Below, piece by piece: positions 58,791-64,000 of a DNA stretch of 64,000 bases. The notes beneath the pieces are model-generated. The model did not search any database and was not told the origin of the DNA. It saw nothing but the letters and a program-made list of their open reading frames with translations. The stretch is from Neoaquamicrobium sediminum (GTDB taxonomy: Bacteria; Pseudomonadota; Alphaproteobacteria; Rhizobiales; Rhizobiaceae), in NCBI RefSeq assembly GCF_013240295.1, contig NZ_JABETK010000001.1, positions 2,191,001 to 2,255,000 of the forward strand, written 5' to 3'. Made by a program: the position numbers and the translations under genes. Within the stretch, counting starts at the first letter, position 1; the number at the start of each line of letters is the position of its first letter.

Positions 58791-59150
58791 ATGACCCTCG
58801 ACGACTACAACGAATTCTGTGGTTCACTGCCGTACACCACGCATGTGGTGCAGTGGGGCGGCGCCCATGTCTGGAAGGTCGCCGGCAAGGTCTTTGCGAT
58901 TGCCGGCTGGAGCGACGGCGGTACGCTCGGCGTAACCTTCAAGGTTTCGGAGGTGGGGTTCGACATCTTGCGCGAGCAGCCCGGTTTGCGGCCGGCACCT
59001 TATCTTGCCTCGCGCGGCATGACATGGATCCAGTGCGTTGGCGACGAATCGATGGACGATGCGGCCCTTGCTGATTATCTGCGCGAGAGCCACAGGCTGA
59101 TCGCGTCGAAGTTGTCGCTGAAGCAGCGGCGAATGCTCGGTTTTGACTGA
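58791..59150 (+). CDS. MmcQ/YjbR family DNA-binding protein
   Basis: A 119-aa protein with the MmcQ/YjbR (CyaY-like) fold: HVWKVAGKVFAIAGWSDGGT, then LRPAPYLASRGMTWIQCVGD and a final helix. Possibly DNA-binding; role not established. It follows the Lrp gene by 14 bases. Confidence 0.9.
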   Translation: MTLDDYNEFCGSLPYTTHVVQWGGAHVWKVAGKVFAIAGWSDGGTLGVTFKVSEVGFDILREQPGLRPAPYLASRGMTWIQCVGDESMDDAALADYLRESHRLIASKLSLKQRRMLGFD

Positions 59151-59252
59151 TTATCGGTCCCGATGTGCCATGCGATCGCCATCTTCATGTCCCGTTCATG
59201 TCGCATCGTCGAAGGATATAAGCCTGATTGCGGGTATGCGGGACAAAAGGGA

Positions 59253-60686
59253 ATGAACGGCAGACTTCTTTCATTGGCAGCGGTGATGGTTCTTGGGCTA
59301 TCGGCGGAAGCGGCGGCGCAGGCCCGCGAAGTCGAGATCTTTTACGATCGCTACGGCCGCGAGGTGATGCTGGATCCTTATACCGGCGAGGTGCTCGGCG
59401 TGCGTGAGCCACGGGATTCGCTCCCTCGCTACGAGGACGAGCCAGCCTATCGTCCGCGTTATGATGATGAACCGGTTTCGGCCGCGTTATGACGATTATC
59501 CGCGACGCGATCCCTATGATGCGCGCGCGCGCCGCGAGGAGCGGATGCGGGAGCTGGGCCGCGAGCCTTTCCCCTCGGTGGACCCGCTGCCCGAATATCG
59601 CGACTACCGCGCTTTGCCCGCGCCGGACGATCGCGAAAGTGAATTCGCGCGCGAGCAGCCGGGCTACGGACAACCCCGGCCCGGCGTACCCGAGCGCGAG
59701 CAGGTTGAGCGCGCGCCGCTCGACCGGTCGCCATCGATTGTCACCGTTCCCGATTCGCAGCAGCCGGGCACGACCATCGAAGGACCGCCGCAACAGGGAA
59801 CGATTCCCGACGTGACGGAGCAGCCCGAGATCGCGCGTTCAGGCGCCACGGAAGAGATCGCCAAGATTCAGGTGCTTCTCGACCGGGTTGGGGCGTCGCC
59901 CGGCGTGATCGACGGCCGCATCGGCGACAACGTCAACAAGGCGATCGCCGCCTATCGCGAGCTGACGGGAGAAACGCTTCGCACTTACGATGTCGATTAT
60001 GTCGAAGCGCAGCTTCAGGCGACCGGCGGCGATGCTTTCACCACCTATGAGATCACGTCGGTTGACGTGGCCGGCCCGTTCGTCGCGTCGATCCCAACCG
60101 ACTACGCCGAGAAGGCGCAGATGGAACGTATGGGTTTCGTCTCGGTGGCCGAGATGCTGGCCGAGCGTTTCCACATGGACGAGAAATATCTGCGTGCGCT
60201 CAATCCCGGTGTCGCGTTCGACCGGCCCGGCACGATCATCAAGGTCGTCAACACCGGCAAGCTTCGCACTGGCACGGTCACGCGCATCATCGCCGACAAG
60301 GGCAAACGTCAGGTGCGGGCCTATGGCGAGGATGGCAGCCTGATCGCCATCTATCCCTCGACGATCGGCTCCGCAGCGACGCCGTCGCCCACGGGCACGC
60401 ATTCGGTGGAGCGGATCGCGACCGATCCCGAATATACCTACAATCCCAAGATCAACTTCCAGCAGGGCAACAACACGAGCGTGCTGAGGATTCCGCCCGG
60501 GCCGAACGGCCGGTGGGCACGATCTGGATCGCGCTGTCGAAGCCGACCTATGGGATCCATGGCACGCCGGACCCTTCCAAGATCGGCAAGACCGAATCGA
60601 ACGGCTGCATCCGCCTGACCAACTGGGACGCGCAGGAACTGGCGAAGATGGTCAAGGTCGGCGCGAGCGTCGAATTCGTGGAGTAG
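59253..60686 (+). CDS. exported L,D-transpeptidase, two apparent indels
   Basis: The N-terminal frame starts MNGRLLSLAAVMVLGLSAEA (signal peptide) and continues to RYEDEPAYRPRYDDEPV. An extra T in the TTT at 59,476-59,478 then breaks it. The second frame carries a long Pro/Arg-rich linker and a peptidoglycan-binding-like repeat (IQVLLDRVGASPGVIDGRIG). A missing C at about 60,511 breaks it again. The third frame holds the catalytic YkuD segment: TYGIHGTPD, then TESNGCIRLTNWDAQ with the conserved His and Cys. Joined length is about 477 aa. The enzyme makes 3-3 crosslinks in peptidoglycan or anchors proteins to it. Confidence 0.85.
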
Positions 60687-60759
60687 GTCAGTCGCGGGTG
60701 CCGTGTTTGGCGTCGCCCGAACGATTGTCGAGCCCAGCCAACTCGATTAGCAATGGGCG

Positions 60760-62308
60760 ATGCAGTCACCCTGCGAAGCCGGAAGCGAGCCCGCCCCACA
60801 ATCCGTTCCGCACACCAACGGAACGTTTTGCCCGCAGTCGCGCCGGCGGTATGTGCTCATCTCGGCTATCCTTGCTTCTGCACTGGGTTTCATCGACGGT
60901 TCCGTCGTCTCCATCGCCCTGCCGGCTATCCGCGCCGATCTTGGCGCCTCGCTTGTCGATGCGCAGTGGATTTCCAACGCTTATGCGTTGACGCTATCTG
61001 CCCTGATTCTCGTCGGGGGCGCCGCCGGTGACCGGTTCGGCATGCGTCGCGCATTCATCGCGGGCATCAGCTTCTTCATCGCGACGTCGCTGCTGTGCGC
61101 CTTCGCGCCCAACGCGCCGTTTCTGATCGGCGCGCGAGCCTTGCAAGGCGTCGGAGCGGCGCTGATGGTGCCGGGTAGCCTCGCCATTATCGCCAAGGCC
61201 TATCCGAAGGCGGAACGTGGCCGTGCAATCGGCATCTGGGCTGCCGCCTCGGCACTGACGACCGCGCTTGGACCGGTGGTCGGCGGGATGGTGCTTTCGG
61301 CGTTCGACGATTCGGTCTGGCGTGCGATCTTCGCGGTGAACCTGCCGCTGGGCGGGCTGGCCATCTTTCTGTTGATCGCAAAGGTCCCAGACGATTCGCC
61401 GGCCGAAAAGCGCAAGCTCGACATTGGCGGCGCCGCGCTGGCGACCGTGGCGCTCGGCAGTCTCGCTTATGGACTGACCTCCGGAGCAAGCGGAGCCGGT
61501 CCGGTTGCGTTCATCGCAGCGGGCCTTTTCGCTCTGGCGGTCTTCCTGTGGTGGGAGGCGAGGGCGGAGGCGCCGATGATGAAGCTTTCGCTGTTTTCCA
61601 TTGCCGCCTTTTCCGGCGCCAACGCCGCCACTTTCTGCCTGTATTTCGCCCTGTCGGGGATCCTGTTTTTCCTGCCGATGCTGCTGATTGCGGGGTGGGG
61701 TGTCGACGAGGCACAGACTGGCTTCATCTTCCTGCCGCTCTCCGCAGCGATTGCGCTGCTTTCAGGCTTCGTCGGCAGGCTGGCCGACCGGATCGGCCCG
61801 CGCGTGCCCATTGCCGGCGGCAGCCTGGTCGTGGCGCTGGCGTTTGCCGGCCTTGCCTTGCTGGTCGGTTCAGGCATCCGGCACTTCTGGACCGGGGTCT
61901 TTCCATTGATGGTTCTGATGGGGCTTGGCATGGCGCTGGTTGTCTCGCCGCTGTCGAGCGCGGTGATGACCGCGTGAAGACGACGATACGGGCGCTGCCT
62001 CCGGCATCAACAATGCGGTCTCGCGAATCGCAGGCCTGGTGGCCGTCGCGGTACTGGGCGTCGTCGTTGCGGGACGGTATGCGGCTGTGCTCGACGGAGC
62101 GCCGGACATGCCGGGCTTCGGTGAGCCGGGCAACCTGCCTGGCGATGCCGAGGCGTTGAGGATTGCCGCAAGCGATGCGGCATTCGCGGCGGTCGCATGG
62201 GTTACGGCGGCCCTCAGCCTTGCGGCGGCATTGATCGCCTGGGCGACGACGCCGGGAGCGGGTGACGCGGCGCAGGCCAACGATATTCATGAAAAGGTTG
62301 CGGCGTAA
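60760..62308 (+). CDS. MFS drug/metabolite exporter (DHA2-like), frameshifted at about 61,975
   Basis: About 516 aa when joined, with 14 hydrophobic helices. ASALGFIDGSVVSIALPAIR and VDAQWISNAYALTLSALILV are DHA2-type helices 1 and 2. The first frame stops at 61,977 after SAVMTA; the other frame continues ASGINNAVSRIAGLVAVAVL to 62,308, where the last helices end. Loss of two G residues in GG pairs of GCGGTGGAA, or one extra base, explains the break. Substrate unknown. Confidence 0.82.
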
Positions 62309-62328
62309 GACCCGGAACGGCGCGGCCG

Positions 62329-64000
62329 TCAGCCGCCGTTGTTGTCTGCGCTCGCCATCTTCAGCGCGGGTGTTTCCTGCTCTTTTAGCAGGTCGTCGAT
62401 ACGTTCGCGCTCCTGCAGGAACACTTCCAGCTCCTCGCCCTTGAGGGCGCGCTCGACGGGCAGGCGCACACGCATCGGGTCGACCTTGGTGCCGTTGACC
62501 ATCAATTCGTAGTGCAGATGGTTGCCGCTGGAGAGACCTGTGGAACCGACATAGCCGATGACCTGGCCCTGACGAACCCGCCCCCTCGACCACGCCCTCG
62601 GCGATCGCGCTCTGGTGGCTGTAAGACGTCTTGTAACCGTTTGCGTGACGAATCACGGTCTGCCGCCCGTAGCCGCCGGTCCAGCCGGCCTGCTCTACCA
62701 AGCCGTTGCCCGACGCGATGATCGGCGTGCCGCGCGGTGCAGCCCAGTCGACACCGGTATGCATGCGCGTGTAGCCGAGAATCGGGTGGCGGCGACCGCC
62801 AAAGCCCGAGGTGAAGCGGCCGTTGGGGACGGGGTTGCGGAGCAGGAACTGGCGGGCGCTGCGGCCTTCCTCGTCGAAATAGTCGACGACGCCGTCCTCC
62901 ATCTGGAAACGATAGAAGGTGCGGGTGTGTCCACCGAAGGTCGCCTGCACGTAAAGCAGTTGCGAATCTTCGGTCGCCTGGTCTTCGGTGTCGGGCTGGG
63001 AGAAGAAGACCTCGATCTCGTCGGCCGGATTCAGCTTGGCCTGGAAATCGACGTCGGATGCGAGGAGCTGGATGAGCTGGCGCGTCATCGGCCTCGACAT
63101 GCCGTAGGAGAATGCCGCGCGATAGATGCCGTCATATACGGTCGGCAGGTCGCCACGCGGGCGGATCACTGCCGGCTCAAGATCGAACGCGGCCAGCACC
63201 GCCGGGTTGGGTTCCGGTTCGCTACCCTTCACATATTGCCGTTTGTCGTTCAGCGCGATGGTCAGGATATGGCGGCGGCCATCATAGAGGCTTGCACGAA
63301 CGATCCGGCTCAGGTCCTCACGCGTTTCGATGCCGAGGCGCAGCAAGTGGCCTTCGCCGACATCCTCGCTCTTCAGCAGCGTTGCGAAGGCCGATGCCAT
63401 GCCTTCCGCATCAGGTCCGGTATACCCTGCTTCCTCCAACGCCTCTGTGAGCTTTCGCTCGGCGGGGAAGAGGACCATATCCTCGGCATAGCTGTCGGCC
63501 GTCCCGCCTTCCGTATCGCGTGTCGCGACCGACACGTTCTCGGGCACGATCCGGATGCCGAACGAAGCGCCGAGCGTGCGGGTCACCGGCGTTTCGCCGA
63601 AACGCTGTGGATCGACGTAGTGCAGCGCGGCGACCTGCACGTCGCCGTCGGTCAGGATCGCGCTTGTGTTGCGCACCACGCCTTCGACCTCGTCGGCAGA
63701 CAGCGCGCTGCTCTCGTCGAAGGCGGCGGTCTGGATCGGGAAGTCGACAGTTCGGAGGCTCACCTCGCTCTCGACCTTGGCACCATAGATGACGCCTGTG
63801 GCCATGCTGGCGCTCGCCTGGGCGGCGCCATCTTCGGCAAACACCTCGAGCGGGTCGAAAGGCGGATAGCTGCGGTTCGTCGTGTGACCGGCTGCCAGCG
63901 CCATCTTCACCTGGACGAAGGGAACCATGCGTACCACGTCGCGATCGCCCGAGCGCGTCATGGTGGAAACTTCCATGCGACGCTTGTCGCTGGTGTTGCC
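62329..64000 (-). CDS. M23 family metallopeptidase, 5' end beyond the window and one frameshift
   Basis: The reading frame is open at the right edge, so the N-terminus is missing. The LytM domain is clear: GFGGRRHPILGYTRMHTGVD, then YGRQTVIRHANGYKTSYSHQ with the zinc-binding His residues. The frame breaks in the C5 run at 62,581-62,585 (one missing base). The true C-terminus then reads VIGYVGSTGLSSGNHLHYEL and ends at 62,329. The large N-terminal part resembles other alphaproteobacterial cell-wall M23 proteins. It cleaves peptidoglycan crosslinks or activates amidases. Confidence 0.88.

Overview
The window joins two unlike regions. Bases 1 to about 18,990 are one end of an integrated phage-like element. 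From about 19,010 to 64,000 the sequence is ordinary chromosome of an alphaproteobacterium, most likely Rhizobiales near Mesorhizobium or Aquamicrobium. That placement rests on high GC, the runs secA / parvulin isomerase / argJ / mutT and lysC / ptsP / prfA / prmC / DUF4167 / clpB, a minCDE locus and a Flp pilin. The boundary is a 23-nt fragment at 18,991-19,013 that looks like a tRNA 3' end (T-loop, T-stem and acceptor strand ending in CCA), a typical attachment site. No integrase and no structural genes are in view, so the element continues left of the window.

Element layout. A tightly packed minus-strand operon of about 14 small genes runs from 6,756 down to 1,221. It includes a DUF3560 protein, an adenine-methyltransferase-like protein, a protein with the phage motif DFWLTRxGHGAGFWD, and a DUF1640-like coiled-coil protein coupled to a 39-aa membrane peptide. 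It starts beside a gene-free, repeat-rich stretch (6,781-7,528) with two families of iteron-like repeats and an AT-rich segment. Beyond that lie a HEPN-like gene, a primase-polymerase/DUF3987 replication protein and a small HTH gene. A plus-strand replication/recombination operon (11,134-18,100) carries DUF2800, DUF2815 with a long Arg/Asp repeat tail, a family B DNA polymerase, a VRR-NUC nuclease and an SNF2-like helicase. A repressor-like HTH gene closes the element. Short operator-like repeats recur in its regulatory gaps.

Chromosome layout. 19.1-28.5 kb holds an acyl-CoA synthetase, a polysaccharide flippase with a GNAT partner, an SDR, a PaiB-like protein, a secreted glucuronyl C5-epimerase homologue and a gst-arsR-AHSA1 operon with duplicated operators. 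28.6-36.8 kb holds secA, a periplasmic PPIase, a TetR/DUF2798 pair with palindromic operators, argJ, GNAT, mutT and Flp pilin. 36.8-48.6 kb holds a methyltransferase, comF, grxC, an amidase, DUF1178, ubiG, an ABC-2 exporter, lysC, ptsP, prfA and prmC. 48.9-64 kb holds DUF4167, heat-shock clpB, LysR/nitroreductase/EamA, minCDE with a CtrA-like box, a nucleoside-recognition membrane protein with an Lrp regulator, an L,D-transpeptidase, an MFS exporter and an M23 peptidase cut by the right edge.

Caution on sequence quality. At least fourteen indels, usually one base in a short homopolymer, split genes that are otherwise intact by homology, including minD. They occur in element and chromosome alike, so I treat them as probable sequencing or assembly errors and give the split genes as single frameshifted CDS.
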